Shown piece by piece: positions 49,613 through 60,955 of a stretch of DNA of 64,000 bases. A model generated the notes under the pieces. That model saw only the letters and a list, made by a program, of their open reading frames with translations. It was not told where the DNA came from and did not search any database. The DNA is from Pseudomonas paralcaligenes (GTDB taxonomy: Bacteria > Pseudomonadota > Gammaproteobacteria > Pseudomonadales > Pseudomonadaceae). Within the stretch, counting starts at the first letter, position 1. Each line of letters opens with the position of its first letter. The DNA lies in assembly GCF_019655855.1 (NCBI RefSeq), contig NZ_BPFX01000019.1, forward strand, positions 171,160-235,159, given 5' to 3'. Position numbers and translations under genes: made by a program.

Positions 49613-50337
49613 CTGAAACCATCCTGGTCACCGGTTCCAGCCGCGGCATCGGCCGTGCCATCGCCCTGCGCCTGGCGCGCAGCGGCCACGATATCGTCCT
49701 GCACTGCCGCTCGCGCCGCGACGAGGCCGAGGCCGTGCAGGTGCAGATCGCCGAACTCGGCCGCCAGGCGCGCATCCTGCAGTTCGACGTCTCCGACCGC
49801 GCCGCCTGCCGCAAGGCGCTGGAAGCCGATGTGGAGCAGCACGGCGCCTACTACGGCGTGGTGTGCAACGCAGGCCTGACCCGCGATGGCGCCTTCCCGG
49901 CGCTGTCCGACGACGACTGGGACCAGGTGCTGCGCACCAACCTGGACGGCTTCTACAACGTGCTGCACCCGCTGACCATGCCGATGATCCGCCGCCGCGC
50001 GCCGGGCCGCATCGTCTGCATCACCTCGGTCTCCGGGCTGATCGGCAACCGTGGCCAGGTCAACTACAGCGCCTCCAAGGCCGGCGTGATCGGCGCCGCC
50101 AAGGCCCTGGCCATCGAGCTGGGCAAGCGCAGGATCACGGTCAACTGCGTGGCGCCGGGGCTGATCGACACCGAGATCCTCGACGAGCAGGTGCCGGTGG
50201 AGGAAATCCTCAAGATGATCCCGGCCGCCCGCATGGGCACCCCCGAGGAAGTGGCCGGCGCGGTGAATTTCCTGATGTCCGAGGAAGCGGCATACATTAC
50301 CCGCCAGGTCCTCGCGGTGAACGGTGGTCTGTGCTGA
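49609..50337 (+). CDS. apeQ: 3-ketoacyl-carrier reductase, SDR family (ApeQ type)
   Basis: A 242-residue NADPH-dependent short-chain reductase close to FabG. The nucleotide motif is TGSSRGIGRAIA, CNAGLTRDG is the NAG motif, and the catalytic Tyr-Lys lies in YSASKAGVIG. It reduces each 3-keto intermediate before dehydration. It is coupled on both sides: it starts in the dehydratase gene and its stop overlaps the next ketosynthase start. Confidence 0.93.
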   Translation: MTETILVTGSSRGIGRAIALRLARSGHDIVLHCRSRRDEAEAVQVQIAELGRQARILQFDVSDRAACRKALEADVEQHGAYYGVVCNAGLTRDGAFPALSDDDWDQVLRTNLDGFYNVLHPLTMPMIRRRAPGRIVCITSVSGLIGNRGQVNYSASKAGVIGAAKALAIELGKRRITVNCVAPGLIDTEILDEQVPVEEILKMIPAARMGTPEEVAGAVNFLMSEEAAYITRQVLAVNGGLC

Positions 50338-51563
50338 TGAAACGTGTCGTCGTCACCGGCATGGCCGGCATCACCTCCCTCGGTAGCGACTGGCCGACCA
50401 TCTCGGCCGCCTTCAAGGAAGGCCGCAGCGGCATCCGCCGCATGGACGAGTGGGATCGCTTCACCGAATTGAACACCCGCCTGGGCGGCCCGGTGGACGA
50501 CTTCGTCCAGCCCAAACACTGGACGCGCAAGCAGACCCGCAGCATGGGCCGCGTCTCCAAGTTGGCGGTGTACGCCGCCGAGCGCGCCCTGGAGCACGCC
50601 GGCCTGCTCGGCGACGAGCGCATCCAGGACGGCCGTATGGGTGTGGCCTGCGGCTCGTCCACCGGCAGCACCGACGAGATCAAGGCGTTCGGCAACATGC
50701 TGCTGAACTCCGTAGCCGACGGCCTCAACGCCAACTCCTACATCCGCATGATGCCGCACACCACGGCGGCCAATATCAGCATCTTCTTCGGCCTCAAGGG
50801 TCGTCTGATCCCGACGTCCAGCGCCTGCACCAGCGGCAGCCAGGGCATCGGCTACGCCTACGAGGCGATCAAGTACGGCCGCCTGAAGATGATGCTGGCC
50901 GGCGGCGCCGAGGAGCTGTGCCCGACCGAAGCCATGGTGTTCGACGCGCTGTACGCCACCAGCCTGAAGAACGACACCCCGCACCTGTCGCCGCGCCCCT
51001 ACGACGCCGGCCGCGACGGCCTGGTGATCGGCGAAGGCGCCGGCATCCTGGTGCTGGAAGAGCTGGAACACGCCCTGGCGCGCGGCGCCACCATCCACGC
51101 CGAGATCGTCGGCTTCGGCTGCAATTCCGACGGCATCCACGCCACCAAGCCGGAACAGGCGACCATGCGCGGCGCCATGGAACTGGCCCTGGAAGACGCG
51201 GGCCTGGAACCTTCCACCATCGGCTACGTCAATGGCCATGGTACCGCCACCGCCCAGGGCGACGTGGCCGAGAGCCTGGCTACCAGCAGCCTGTTCGGCC
51301 CGCATATGCCGATCAGCTCGCAGAAGAGCTTCCTCGGCCACACCCTGGGCGCCTGCGGCGCGCTGGAGTCCTGGTTCAGTATCGAGATGATGAACAGCGA
51401 CAACTACGTGCACACCCTGAACCTGGCCAACATCGACCCGGAATGTGGCGAGCTGGACTACCTGCGCAGCGAATTCCGCCAGATGAGCCACTCGTACGTG
51501 ATGAACAACAATTTCGCCTTCGGCGGGGTCAATACCTCGCTGATCTTCAAGCGCTGGCTCTGA
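50337..51563 (+). CDS. apeR: Beta-ketoacyl synthase of the APE cluster (ApeR type)
   Basis: A 408-residue FabF-like ketosynthase. The nucleophilic Cys is in TSSACTSGSQGIG, and the two histidines in GHGTATAQGD and KSFLGHTLGACGA. In studied systems ApeR performs an early or alternate condensation, complementing ApeO/ApeC. It closes the group of core synthase genes ketosynthase, dehydratase, ketoreductase, ketosynthase, an order shared by many APE clusters. Confidence 0.93.
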   Translation: MKRVVVTGMAGITSLGSDWPTISAAFKEGRSGIRRMDEWDRFTELNTRLGGPVDDFVQPKHWTRKQTRSMGRVSKLAVYAAERALEHAGLLGDERIQDGRMGVACGSSTGSTDEIKAFGNMLLNSVADGLNANSYIRMMPHTTAANISIFFGLKGRLIPTSSACTSGSQGIGYAYEAIKYGRLKMMLAGGAEELCPTEAMVFDALYATSLKNDTPHLSPRPYDAGRDGLVIGEGAGILVLEELEHALARGATIHAEIVGFGCNSDGIHATKPEQATMRGAMELALEDAGLEPSTIGYVNGHGTATAQGDVAESLATSSLFGPHMPISSQKSFLGHTLGACGALESWFSIEMMNSDNYVHTLNLANIDPECGELDYLRSEFRQMSHSYVMNNNFAFGGVNTSLIFKRWL

Positions 51564-51586
51564 CCACCACCGACAGGAAGTTCCCC

Positions 51587-52006
51587 ATGCATAGTCATTT
51601 CAAATACCTCGTGCTCACCCTCGCACTGGTCGGCATCGCCGCCTGCAGCCGCCAACAGCCGATCCTGACGGTCCACCAGCAGGTGCCGCCGCACACCAGC
51701 AATCAACTGGCCGAGCAGTCTTTGCGTCCGGCGCTGGTCCGCGCCCTGATCCGTTGCAACTGGACCATCGAAAGAGAGGAAGCCAATCGCATCCTGGCAC
51801 GCATCGACTTCCGCGGCCATAGCGCCTCCATTACCCTCGACTACGCGTCCAATCGCTACGACATCCGCTACCGCGACAGCCACGACCTGGATTATGAGAA
51901 CGGCAAGATTCACAAGCGCTACAACGCGCTGGTGAAAAAGCTCGACCGGACCATCCAGCAGGAAGTGCGCATAGCACAGAGCATGAACACCACGTCCCTG
52001 CAGTAA
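51587..52006 (+). CDS. Small lipoprotein of the APE cluster
   Basis: A 139-residue predicted lipoprotein; the signal MHSHFKYLVLTLALVGIAAC ends in a lipobox. The rest contains LRPALVRALIRCNWTIEREE and DIRYRDSHDLDY, a small conserved domain of unknown function recurring in APE gene sets. Position after the ketosynthase and before two other exported proteins suggests a role in the envelope. The ORF running upstream from 50450 is shadow sequence. Confidence 0.78.
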   Translation: MHSHFKYLVLTLALVGIAACSRQQPILTVHQQVPPHTSNQLAEQSLRPALVRALIRCNWTIEREEANRILARIDFRGHSASITLDYASNRYDIRYRDSHDLDYENGKIHKRYNALVKKLDRTIQQEVRIAQSMNTTSLQ

Positions 52007-52024
52007 GCCACCAAGGAGAGAGCC

Positions 52025-52462
52025 ATGAAAAACAAGTACTGGATCATCGCTGCACTGTGCCTAAGCGTCCTGCCGAGCGTCAGCCAGGCCCGCGACACTA
52101 CTCACTTCCTGCCATTCGACCAAGTGGTGCAGGAAGCCCTCAACGCCGGGCGCCTGGACGGCAGCGTGAAGTTCTACCTGGCCGGCAATCCGGTCAAGGC
52201 CAGCGTGGTCAAGTCCGGCGTGACCACCCACCAGAAAACCAACGCCTTCAACAAGAGCGACGAGGCCGCCTGCTCCTGGGCCCTGCAGTCGGCCCTGATC
52301 CGCATGCAGAACGCCGCCAAGCAGGCCGGCGCCAACGCCGTGGTCAACATCGTCAGCAACTACAAGAACGTGGTCTATTCCGACGCCCAGAAGTACGAGT
52401 GCCACGCCGGCGCGGTGGTGGCCGGTGTCGCCCTGAAGGCAGACCTGGCCAACGTCAAGTAA
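52025..52462 (+). CDS. Exported protein of the APE cluster (often mislabelled excinuclease-like)
   Basis: A 145-residue protein with a signal peptide (MKNKYWIIAALCLSVLPSVSQA). The mature part has SVKFYLAGN and CSWALQSALIRMQNAAKQAGA, then GAVVAGVALKA. Related small proteins occur in APE clusters and have been given an unsupported excinuclease name in databases, as I recall; no UvrA-like motif is present. It probably resides in the periplasm. AGGAG precedes ATG 52025. Confidence 0.78.
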   Translation: MKNKYWIIAALCLSVLPSVSQARDTTHFLPFDQVVQEALNAGRLDGSVKFYLAGNPVKASVVKSGVTTHQKTNAFNKSDEAACSWALQSALIRMQNAAKQAGANAVVNIVSNYKNVVYSDAQKYECHAGAVVAGVALKADLANVK

Positions 52463-52712
52463 CGATCTGCTGCGTGTCGGCCAGGCGTCGTTGAAGCCGG
52501 GCTCAGGCTGCTCGTTTACACCTCGTAAACCGTGCGCCCTGGCCCGACTTATTCGCTGGTGCTCACCCTTCGGGTCAGCCAGCTGTTACTCTCGCTAGTC
52601 GTTGCGCCTAGCCTGACGCTAGCTCGCGAGATCGTTGCTACCCAGCCGGCTCGGGCCGGCCTACCCCATCCGGGCGCATCCGCTGTTCCATGCGGCCCTT
52701 CGAGGACTCCGC
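52463..52712. repeat. Intergenic repeat-like stretch with GTTTAC/GTAAAC hairpin
   Basis: A 250-base spacer in the APE transcript. It contains a small hairpin, GTTTACACCTCGTAAAC (52514-52530), within sequence that looks like a recurring Pseudomonas intergenic element (TGCTGCGTGTCGGCC..., CAGCTGTTACTCTCGC). No coding sequence is credible in it. Confidence 0.5.
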
Positions 52713-53168
52713 ATGTCGCTACCGCGCCTGTGCCTGCTGTTGCCGCTGATTGCCCTGAGCAGCGCCTGTACCACCATCCGCGTCGATCCCCTGAAGACGC
52801 CCGCCACCGTCGTCTGCATCGAGGAGAACCCCGAGGTGCAGGTGGACGATTTCCTCGGCACCCTGCAGCGCGGCTTCACCCGTCACGGCATAGAAACCCG
52901 CCTGTACAAGCAGGTACCCGCCAGCGGCTGCCCGCAGATACTCGACTACACGGCGCGGCGCTCTTGGTCGGTGGTCACCTACCTGTCGATGGCCGAACTG
53001 CGCATCCGCGATCCCCAGGGGCGTGTGCTGGCCAGCGCCTACTACCGCTTCCGCGGCCGCGGGCTGCTGGCGGTTCGCAAGTGGCAGAGCACCGAGACCA
53101 AGATGACGCCGGTGATCGACCGGCTGCTGGCCGAAACCTCCGCACGAACGGGCTACGCTCGCGACTGA
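52713..53168 (+). CDS. Small lipoprotein, Sbal_3080-like, last gene of the APE cluster
   Basis: A 151-residue predicted lipoprotein with signal and lipobox MSLPRLCLLLPLIALSSAC. The domain VVCIEENPEVQVDDFLGTLQRGF and SWSVVTYLSMAELRIRDPQG matches, as I recall, a family named after Shewanella Sbal_3080. It is unknown in function, but its presence beside APE-type genes suggests a surface or periplasmic role. It ends 20 bases before a hairpin that closes the cluster. Confidence 0.75.
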   Translation: MSLPRLCLLLPLIALSSACTTIRVDPLKTPATVVCIEENPEVQVDDFLGTLQRGFTRHGIETRLYKQVPASGCPQILDYTARRSWSVVTYLSMAELRIRDPQGRVLASAYYRFRGRGLLAVRKWQSTETKMTPVIDRLLAETSARTGYARD

Positions 53169-53187
53169 ACCTGAGCCCGAATAGTAC

Positions 53188-53212
53188 AAGGGCCGCGTCT
53201 GCGGCCCTTGGC
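53188..53212. terminator. Hairpin between the APE cluster and hemE, likely bidirectional
   Basis: AAGGGCCGC (53188-53196), loop GTCT, GCGGCCCTT (53201-53209) is a perfect nine-base stem between the stop of the last APE gene and the convergent hemE stop. T runs are weak, so termination efficiency is uncertain. Confidence 0.7.
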
Positions 53213-53213
53213 G

Positions 53214-54281
53214 TTACTGGTGGTACTGCGCCGACAACTCATGCACGGCCTCGAAGAAGGCCTTGGCGTGCTCCGGTGGCACTTCCGGGGTGATGCCGTG
53301 GCCGAGGTTGAACACCTGGCCGGTGCCCGGACCATAAGCGGCGAGGATGCGCGCCACCTCGGCGCGGATAGCCTCCGGCCTGGCGTGCAGCACGGCCGGG
53401 TCCATGTTGCCCTGCAGAGCGACCTTGCCACCAACACGCTGACGCGCGCTGCCGATGTCGCAGGTCCAGTCCAGACCCAGGGCCTCGGCGCCGGTCTCCG
53501 CCATGGATTCCAGCCACAGGCCGCCGCCCTTGGTGAACAGGATCACCGGCACGCGGCGACCGTCGTGTTCGCGGATCAGGCCGTCGACGATCTGCTTCAT
53601 GTAGCGCAGGGAAAATTCCTGGTAGGCCGCCGACGACAGCGCGCCACCCCAGGAGTCGAAAATCTGCACGGCCTGGGCGCCGGCCTCGATCTGGCCGTTG
53701 AGGTAGACGGTAATCGAGCGGGCCAGCTTGTCGAGCAGCGCGTGCATGGCCTGCGGGTTGTCATAGAGCATCGCCTTGGACTTGCGGAAGTCGCGGCTGG
53801 AGCCGCCCTCGACCATGTAGGTGGCCAGGGTCCAGGGGCTGCCGGAGAAGCCGATCAGCGGCACGCGGCCGTTCAGCTCGCGGCGGATGGTGCGCACGGC
53901 ATCCATCACGTAGCCCAGGTCCTGCTCGGCATCGGGAATCGGCAGCGCCTCGATATCGGCCATCGAACTGATGACTTTCTTGAAGCGCGGCCCCTCGCCG
54001 GTCTCGAAGTACAGGCCCTGGCCCATGGCGTCGGGGATGGTGAGGATGTCGGAGAAGAGGATCGCGGCGTCGATCTGCGGGTAGCGATCCAGCGGCTGGA
54101 TGGTGACCTCGCAGGCCAGCTCGGGGTTCTTCATCAGGCTGACGAAGTCACCGGCCTGGGCGCGGGTGGCGCGGTATTCCGGCAGGTAACGGCCGGCCTG
54201 GCGCATCATCCACACGGGGGTGACGTCGACGGGTTGCTTGAGCAGGGCGCGCAGGAAACGGTCGTTCTTCAGGGCGGACAT
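53214..54281 (-). CDS. hemE: Uroporphyrinogen decarboxylase
   Basis: A 355-residue cofactor-free enzyme that removes four carboxyl groups from uroporphyrinogen III to make coproporphyrinogen III for heme. The N-terminal [28 protein letters not shown] with its catalytic aspartate, [14 protein letters not shown] and [15 protein letters not shown] are complete. ATG 54281 matches the family start. Confidence 0.96.
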   Translation of the reverse strand: MSALKNDRFLRALLKQPVDVTPVWMMRQAGRYLPEYRATRAQAGDFVSLMKNPELACEVTIQPLDRYPQIDAAILFSDILTIPDAMGQGLYFETGEGPRFKKVISSMADIEALPIPDAEQDLGYVMDAVRTIRRELNGRVPLIGFSGSPWTLATYMVEGGSSRDFRKSKAMLYDNPQAMHALLDKLARSITVYLNGQIEAGAQAVQIFDSWGGALSSAAYQEFSLRYMKQIVDGLIREHDGRRVPVILFTKGGGLWLESMAETGAEALGLDWTCDIGSARQRVGGKVALQGNMDPAVLHARPEAIRAEVARILAAYGPGTGQVFNLGHGITPEVPPEHAKAFFEAVHELSAQYHQ

Positions 54282-54436
54282 CGGCAGGGTTCCTGGAAAT
54301 CGGCAGGGAGCGTTGCGGCGGGAGTATGTAGGCGGCACACGGCGGCGGCCCCCTCCTCCGGGCGGGCTGCTGGATCACAGGCAGGCCGCGCGCCTTGGCG
54401 CAGAAAAAGTGCGGGCATTTTCGCAGACCCAAAAAC

Positions 54437-54470
54437 AAAAGGCACGGCGAGTGCCGTGCCTTTTGTCCAT
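54437..54470 (-). terminator. Rho-independent terminator after gltD
   Basis: On the minus strand, AAAAGGCACGG pairs with CCGTGCCTTTT (54437-54464) and is followed by TTTTGTTTTTGGG. It lies 60 or so bases beyond the gltD stop. A half copy of the GTAGGGTGCGC repeat lies between (54491-54510). Confidence 0.88.
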
Positions 54471-54527
54471 CGCGACGATTTGCCGCGACCGCAGGGTGCG
54501 CCATGCGCACCGCCGGAGTCCTCCGGA

Positions 54528-55964
<1,437 letters not shown>

Positions 55965-55978
55965 CTACTCAGGCGCAA

Positions 55979-58900
55979 TTACTGCGGATTGGCACGGGTG
56001 CTGCTGAGCAGCGAACCCAGGCTTGCCGCTTTTGGTTTGACCAGCCAGAACTTGCGCAGGTAGTCCTCCAGGTTCTCGAGCAGGTGAGTGCCCCAGGGAC
56101 TGGAGGTTTCCGCCACGTACTCGACCAGCACTTCGCGCAGATGGCTGCGGTAGGCCTCCATGGCCTCGTTGCTGATGCGCTGGATCTCCACCAGTTCGTG
56201 GTTGACGCGGTCGACGAAGCTGTTGTCCAGGTCGAGCACGTAGGCGAAGCCGCCGGTCATGCCCGAACCGAAGTTCACCCCGGTCTTGCCCAGCACGCAG
56301 ACGAAACCGCCGGTCATGTATTCGCAGCAGTGGTCACCGGTGCCTTCCACGATGGCGTGGGCGCCGGAGTTGCGCACGGCGAAACGCTCGCCCGCGGTGC
56401 CGGCGGCGAACAGACGGCCACCGGTGGCACCGTACAGGCAGGTGTTGCCGACGATGGCCGACTCCTGGGTCTTGAACGGGCTGCCGGCCGGCGGCGTGAT
56501 CACCAGCTTGCCACCGGTCATGCCCTTGCCGACGTAGTCGTTGGCATCGCCCTCCAGGCGCAGGTACAGGCCGCCGGCGTTCCACACGCCGAAGCTCTGC
56601 CCCGCGGTGCCCTTGAAGCGGAAGGTGATCGGCGCGTCCTTCATGCCCTGGTTGCCGTGCTGCTTGGCGATTTCGCCGGAGACACGGGCACCGATGGAGC
56701 GGTCGCAGTTGCAGATATCCAGTTCGTACTCGCCGCCGGTCTTGCCGGCGATGGCGGCCTGGGCCAGCTCGACCATCTTCTCGGCCAGCAGGCCCTGGTC
56801 GAACGGCGGGTTCTTCTCGACTTCGCAGAACTGCGGCTTGTCGGCCGGGATACGGTCGCTGCCGAGCAACGGGGTCAGATCCAGGTTGCCCTGCTTGTCG
56901 GTATCGCCCGGCAGCACGTCGAGCAGATCAGTACGCCCGATCAGCTCGCCCAGGCTGCGCACACCCAGCTTGGCCAGCCACTGACGGGTGTCTTCGGCGA
57001 CGAAGGTGAAGTAGTTCATCACCATTTCGACGGTGCCGATGAAGTGGTCCTTGCGCAGCTTGTCGTTCTGGGTGGCCACGCCGGTGGCGCAGTTGTTCAG
57101 GTGGCAGATGCGCAGGTACTTGCAGCCCAGGGCGACCATCGGGCCGGTGCCGAAGCCGAAGCTCTCGGCGCCGAGGATGGCGGCCTTGATCACGTCGAGG
57201 CCAGTCTTCAGGCCGCCGTCGGTCTGTACCCGCACCTTGCCGCGCAGGTCGTTGCCGCGCAGGGTCTGGTGGGTCTCGGCCAGGCCGAGTTCCCACGGGC
57301 TGCCCGCGTACTTGATCGAGGTCAGCGGCGAGGCGCCGGTGCCGCCGTCGTAGCCGGAGATGGTGATCAGGTCGGCGTAGGCCTTGGCCACGCCGGCGGC
57401 GATGGTGCCGACACCGGCTTCCGCCACCAGCTTGACCGAGACCAGCGCGGCCGGGTTGACCTGCTTGAGGTCGAAGATCAGCTGCGACAGGTCTTCGATC
57501 GAGTAGATGTCGTGGTGCGGCGGCGGCGAGATCAGGGTCACGCCGGGCACGGCATAGCGCAGACGCGCGATCAGGCCGTTGACCTTGCCGCCGGGCAGCT
57601 GGCCGCCCTCGCCGGGCTTGGCGCCCTGGGCGACCTTGATCTGCAGCACTTCGGCGTTGACCAGGTATTCCGGGGTGACACCGAAGCGGCCGGTGGCGAC
57701 CTGCTTGATCTTCGAGCTGCGCACGGTGCCGTAGCGGGCCGGGTCTTCGCCGCCCTCGCCGGAGTTGGAGCGCGCGCCCAGGCGGTTCATCGCCTCGGCG
57801 ATGGCCTCGTGGGCCTCCGGCGACAGGGCGCCAAGAGAGATACCGGCGGAGTCGAAGCGCTTGAGCACCTCACCCAGCGACTCGACCTCATCCAGCGGCA
57901 GCGGCTGGTCGGCCAGCTTGAGCTGCAGCAGGTCGCGGATCATCGATACCGGGCGGTTGTCCACCAGCGCGGCGTACTCCTGGTACTTCTCGTAGCTGCC
58001 CTGCTGCACAGCGGCCTGCAGGGTGTTGACCACATCCGGGTTGTAGGCGTGGTACTCGCCGCCGTAGACGAACTTGAGCAGACCGCCCTGCTGGATGGCC
58101 TTGCGGTTGTTCCAGGCCTCGGCGGCCAGCAGCTTCTGCTCGGCCTCGATGTCGACGAAACGCGCACCCTGGATGCGGCTGGCGACGCCACGGAAGCACA
58201 GCTCGGTGACTTCGTCGGACAGGCCGACGGCCTCGAACAGCTGGGCGCCACGGTAGGAGGCGACGGTGGAGATGCCCATCTTCGACAGGATCTTCAGCAG
58301 GCCCTTGGAGATGCCCTTGCGGTAGTACTTGAACACCTCGTAGAGGTCGCCCAGCACTTCACCGGTACGGATCAGGTCGGCCAGCACCTCGTACGCCAGG
58401 AACGGGTACACGGCGGAGGCGCCGAAGCCCACCAGCACGGCGAAGTGGTGCGGGTCACGGGCGGTGGCGGTCTCGACCAGGATGTTGCAGTCGCAGCGCA
58501 GGCCCTTCTCGGTCAGGCGGTGGTGCACGGCGCCGGTGGCCAGCGCGGCGTGTGCCGGCAGCTTGCCCGGGGCGATGTGACGGTCGGTGAGGACCAGCAG
58601 CACCTTGCCGCCGCGCACGGCTTCTTCGGCCTGATCGGCGATGTTGCGCACCGCGGCTTCCAGGCCGATGGCCGGGTCGTAGTTGAGGTCGATGACGTGA
58701 CGCTCGAAGCCCGGGGTGGTCAGGCTCATCAGCGCGCGCCACTTGGCCGGGGAGATCACCGGGCTGCTCAGCATGACGCGGCTGGCGTGGGCCGGGGATT
58801 CCTCGAAGATGTTGCGCTCGGCGCCCAGGCAGATTTCCAGGGACATCACGATCGACTCGCGCAGCGGGTCGATCGGCGGGTTGGTCACCTGGGCGAACTG

Positions 58901-60424
58901 CTGACGGAAGTAGTCGAAAGGCGAGCGGATGCGCTGCGACAGCACGGCCATCGGCGTGTCGTCGCCCATCGAACCCACGGCTTCCTGGCCCTGCTCGCCG
59001 AGCGGACGCAGCACCTGGTCACGCTCCTCGAAGGTGACCTGGAACATCTTCATGTACTGCTTGAGCTGGTCGGCGTCGTAGCTGGCCACACCTTGGTCGT
59101 CGTCCAGCTTGGCCTGGATGCGCACGGCGTTCTGACGCAGCCACTGCTTGTAGGGATGGCGCGATTTCAGACGGTTGTCGATGGCGTCAGTGTCCAGCAC
59201 CTGGCCGGTCTCGGTGTCCACCGCGAGAATCTGACCCGGGCCGACCCGGCCCTTGGCAATCACGTCTTCCGGCTTGTAGTCCCACACGCCGATTTCCGAC
59301 GCCAGGGTGATGTAGCCGTTCTTGGTGGTGACCCAGCGCGCCGGGCGCAGGCCGTTGCGGTCGAGCAGGCAGACGGCGTGACGACCATCGGTCATCACCA
59401 CGCCGGCGGGGCCGTCCCACGGCTCCATGTGCATGGAGTTGTACTCGTAGAAGGCGCGCAGGTCGGCGTCCATGGTCTCCATGTTCTGCCAGGCCGGCGG
59501 GATGATCATGCGCACGCCGCGGAACAGGTCGATGCCGCCGGTGACCATCAGCTCGAGCATGTTGTCCATGCTCGAAGAGTCGGAGCCGACGCGGTTGACC
59601 AGCGGGCCCAGCTCTTCCAGGTCCGGAATCAGCTCGTTGGCGAACTTCAGGCGACGGGCCACGGCCCAGTTGCGGTTGCCGGTGATGGTGTTGATCTCGC
59701 CGTTGTGGGCGAGGAAGCGGAACGGCTGCGCCAGCGGCCATTTCGGCAGGGTGTTGGTGGAGAAGCGCTGGTGGAATACGCAGATCGCGGTCTGCAGGCG
59801 CTCGTCACCGAGGTCCGGATAGAACTGCTGCAGGTCCGCCGGCATCATCAGGCCTTTATAGATGATGGTCTTCGGCGAGAAGCTGCAGATGTAGTGCTCG
59901 GTGTCGGCGGCGTTGGCTACCGAGGAGCGGCGACGGGCGCTGAACAGCTTGATGGCGAACGGCTGGTCATCCAGGCCTTCGCCGCCGATGAACACCTGCT
60001 CGATCTGCGGCAGGCGCTCCAGGGCCAGGCGGCCGAGCACGCTGGTGTCCACCGGCACCTTGCGCCAGCCGATCAGCTGCAGGCCGGCGGCCTCGATCTC
60101 GCGGTTCATGTTGGCGCGGGCGGCCTCGGCCTTGGCCGGGTCCTGGTTGAAAAACACCATGCCCACGGCGTACTGCTGGGGCAGCTCGCTGCCGAACTGC
60201 TCCCTGGCGACCGCGCGCAGGAACAGGTCGGGCTTCTGGATCAGCAGACCGCAACCGTCACCGGTCTTGCCGTCGGCGTTGATACCGCCACGGTGGGTCA
60301 TGCAGGTCAGGGCTTCGATGGCGGTCTTCAGCAAGTGATGACTCGCCTCACCTTCCATGTGGGCGATCAGGCCGAAGCCGCAGTTGTCCTTGAACTCATC
60401 AGGATTGAATAGGCCGGCTTTCAT
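55979..60424 (-). CDS. gltB: Glutamate synthase, large subunit
   Basis: A 1481-residue enzyme transferring the glutamine amide to 2-oxoglutarate to make glutamate. After a 14-residue propeptide, Cys15 (in [13 protein letters not shown]) is the class II amidotransferase nucleophile. The central and FMN domains carry [29 protein letters not shown] and the 3Fe-4S cluster [13 protein letters not shown]. The C-terminal beta-helix ([30 protein letters not shown]) is complete. Its upstream region is long and AT-rich. Confidence 0.97.
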   Translation of the reverse strand: MKAGLFNPDEFKDNCGFGLIAHMEGEASHHLLKTAIEALTCMTHRGGINADGKTGDGCGLLIQKPDLFLRAVAREQFGSELPQQYAVGMVFFNQDPAKAEAARANMNREIEAAGLQLIGWRKVPVDTSVLGRLALERLPQIEQVFIGGEGLDDQPFAIKLFSARRRSSVANAADTEHYICSFSPKTIIYKGLMMPADLQQFYPDLGDERLQTAICVFHQRFSTNTLPKWPLAQPFRFLAHNGEINTITGNRNWAVARRLKFANELIPDLEELGPLVNRVGSDSSSMDNMLELMVTGGIDLFRGVRMIIPPAWQNMETMDADLRAFYEYNSMHMEPWDGPAGVVMTDGRHAVCLLDRNGLRPARWVTTKNGYITLASEIGVWDYKPEDVIAKGRVGPGQILAVDTETGQVLDTDAIDNRLKSRHPYKQWLRQNAVRIQAKLDDDQGVASYDADQLKQYMKMFQVTFEERDQVLRPLGEQGQEAVGSMGDDTPMAVLSQRIRSPFDYFRQQFAQVTNPPIDPLRESIVMSLEICLGAERNIFEESPAHASRVMLSSPVISPAKWRALMSLTTPGFERHVIDLNYDPAIGLEAAVRNIADQAEEAVRGGKVLLVLTDRHIAPGKLPAHAALATGAVHHRLTEKGLRCDCNILVETATARDPHHFAVLVGFGASAVYPFLAYEVLADLIRTGEVLGDLYEVFKYYRKGISKGLLKILSKMGISTVASYRGAQLFEAVGLSDEVTELCFRGVASRIQGARFVDIEAEQKLLAAEAWNNRKAIQQGGLLKFVYGGEYHAYNPDVVNTLQAAVQQGSYEKYQEYAALVDNRPVSMIRDLLQLKLADQPLPLDEVESLGEVLKRFDSAGISLGALSPEAHEAIAEAMNRLGARSNSGEGGEDPARYGTVRSSKIKQVATGRFGVTPEYLVNAEVLQIKVAQGAKPGEGGQLPGGKVNGLIARLRYAVPGVTLISPPPHHDIYSIEDLSQLIFDLKQVNPAALVSVKLVAEAGVGTIAAGVAKAYADLITISGYDGGTGASPLTSIKYAGSPWELGLAETHQTLRGNDLRGKVRVQTDGGLKTGLDVIKAAILGAESFGFGTGPMVALGCKYLRICHLNNCATGVATQNDKLRKDHFIGTVEMVMNYFTFVAEDTRQWLAKLGVRSLGELIGRTDLLDVLPGDTDKQGNLDLTPLLGSDRIPADKPQFCEVEKNPPFDQGLLAEKMVELAQAAIAGKTGGEYELDICNCDRSIGARVSGEIAKQHGNQGMKDAPITFRFKGTAGQSFGVWNAGGLYLRLEGDANDYVGKGMTGGKLVITPPAGSPFKTQESAIVGNTCLYGATGGRLFAAGTAGERFAVRNSGAHAIVEGTGDHCCEYMTGGFVCVLGKTGVNFGSGMTGGFAYVLDLDNSFVDRVNHELVEIQRISNEAMEAYRSHLREVLVEYVAETSSPWGTHLLENLEDYLRKFWLVKPKAASLGSLLSSTRANPQ

Positions 60425-60921
60425 AGAACTCTCACCAGGATGCCTTCCCGGAAGGCAATGTCTTTCTAATTCGGAGCATCTGCTTGGCGCATACGCCCGC
60501 TTTGCCTAAGCAAAAGGGGGGCCATTCTACACACGATGAAATGGATGGACAAAGCCAAAAATGACGCCCAATGAACATCGAATGTCGCAAAAACGAAATA
60601 AAGAAAGATGCCTGCGTGATAGGAAAAATAAAAATCACCAAAACAGGGCAGACAACAAATCACACGCGCACCAGATTGATGCACTCAACTTCATTCAGTC
60701 TCGATTCATTGAGGCCGCCAGCGCCCCAGGAAGGAACACGGCGTCAGCCGGCGTCGCGGGCAGATACCGGGGAATACCCGGGCACGCAGCCAGGAAGGGA
60801 CATAGGAGGGAAGTTAACGATACCCGCCAGAGCGCACCAATATTGAACATTGGCGCACCAATAATGATCACGAATTGAGCAATTCGCAGGCGTAACGATG
60901 CGAAAAAATGTCGCACTCATC
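60425..60921. other. Long AT-rich intergenic region upstream of gltB
   Basis: About 500 bases without a supported gene, clearly less GC-rich than the rest (runs such as GGAAAAATAAAAATCACC at 60621). It is between gltB and the terminator of the SPOR-domain gene on the same strand, so it must carry the gltBD promoter and leader. A 91-codon plus-strand frame from 60571 has no recognised content. A possible operator or small RNA cannot be excluded by eye. Confidence 0.6.
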
Positions 60922-60924
60922 TAA

Positions 60925-60955
60925 AAAGCGGGCGCAAACGCGCCCGCTTTCCATT
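60925..60955 (-). terminator. Rho-independent terminator after the SPOR-domain gene
   Basis: AAAGCGGGCGC pairs with GCGCCCGCTTT (60925-60950, loop AAAC); on the minus strand a TTTTTAG tract follows. It begins 6 bases after the stop. Confidence 0.92.

Noticed and set aside
52014..52462. Excinuclease subunit name for the 145-residue exported protein
   Set aside because: It has a signal peptide and no ATP-binding or zinc-finger motif of UvrA; the label appears to be a spread database error.
56084..60412. 1442-codon open frame on the plus strand
   Set aside because: It is exactly antisense to gltB and follows its codons; the translation is rich in His, Gly, Val and Ala without any recognisable domain. 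High GC opens the opposite frame.
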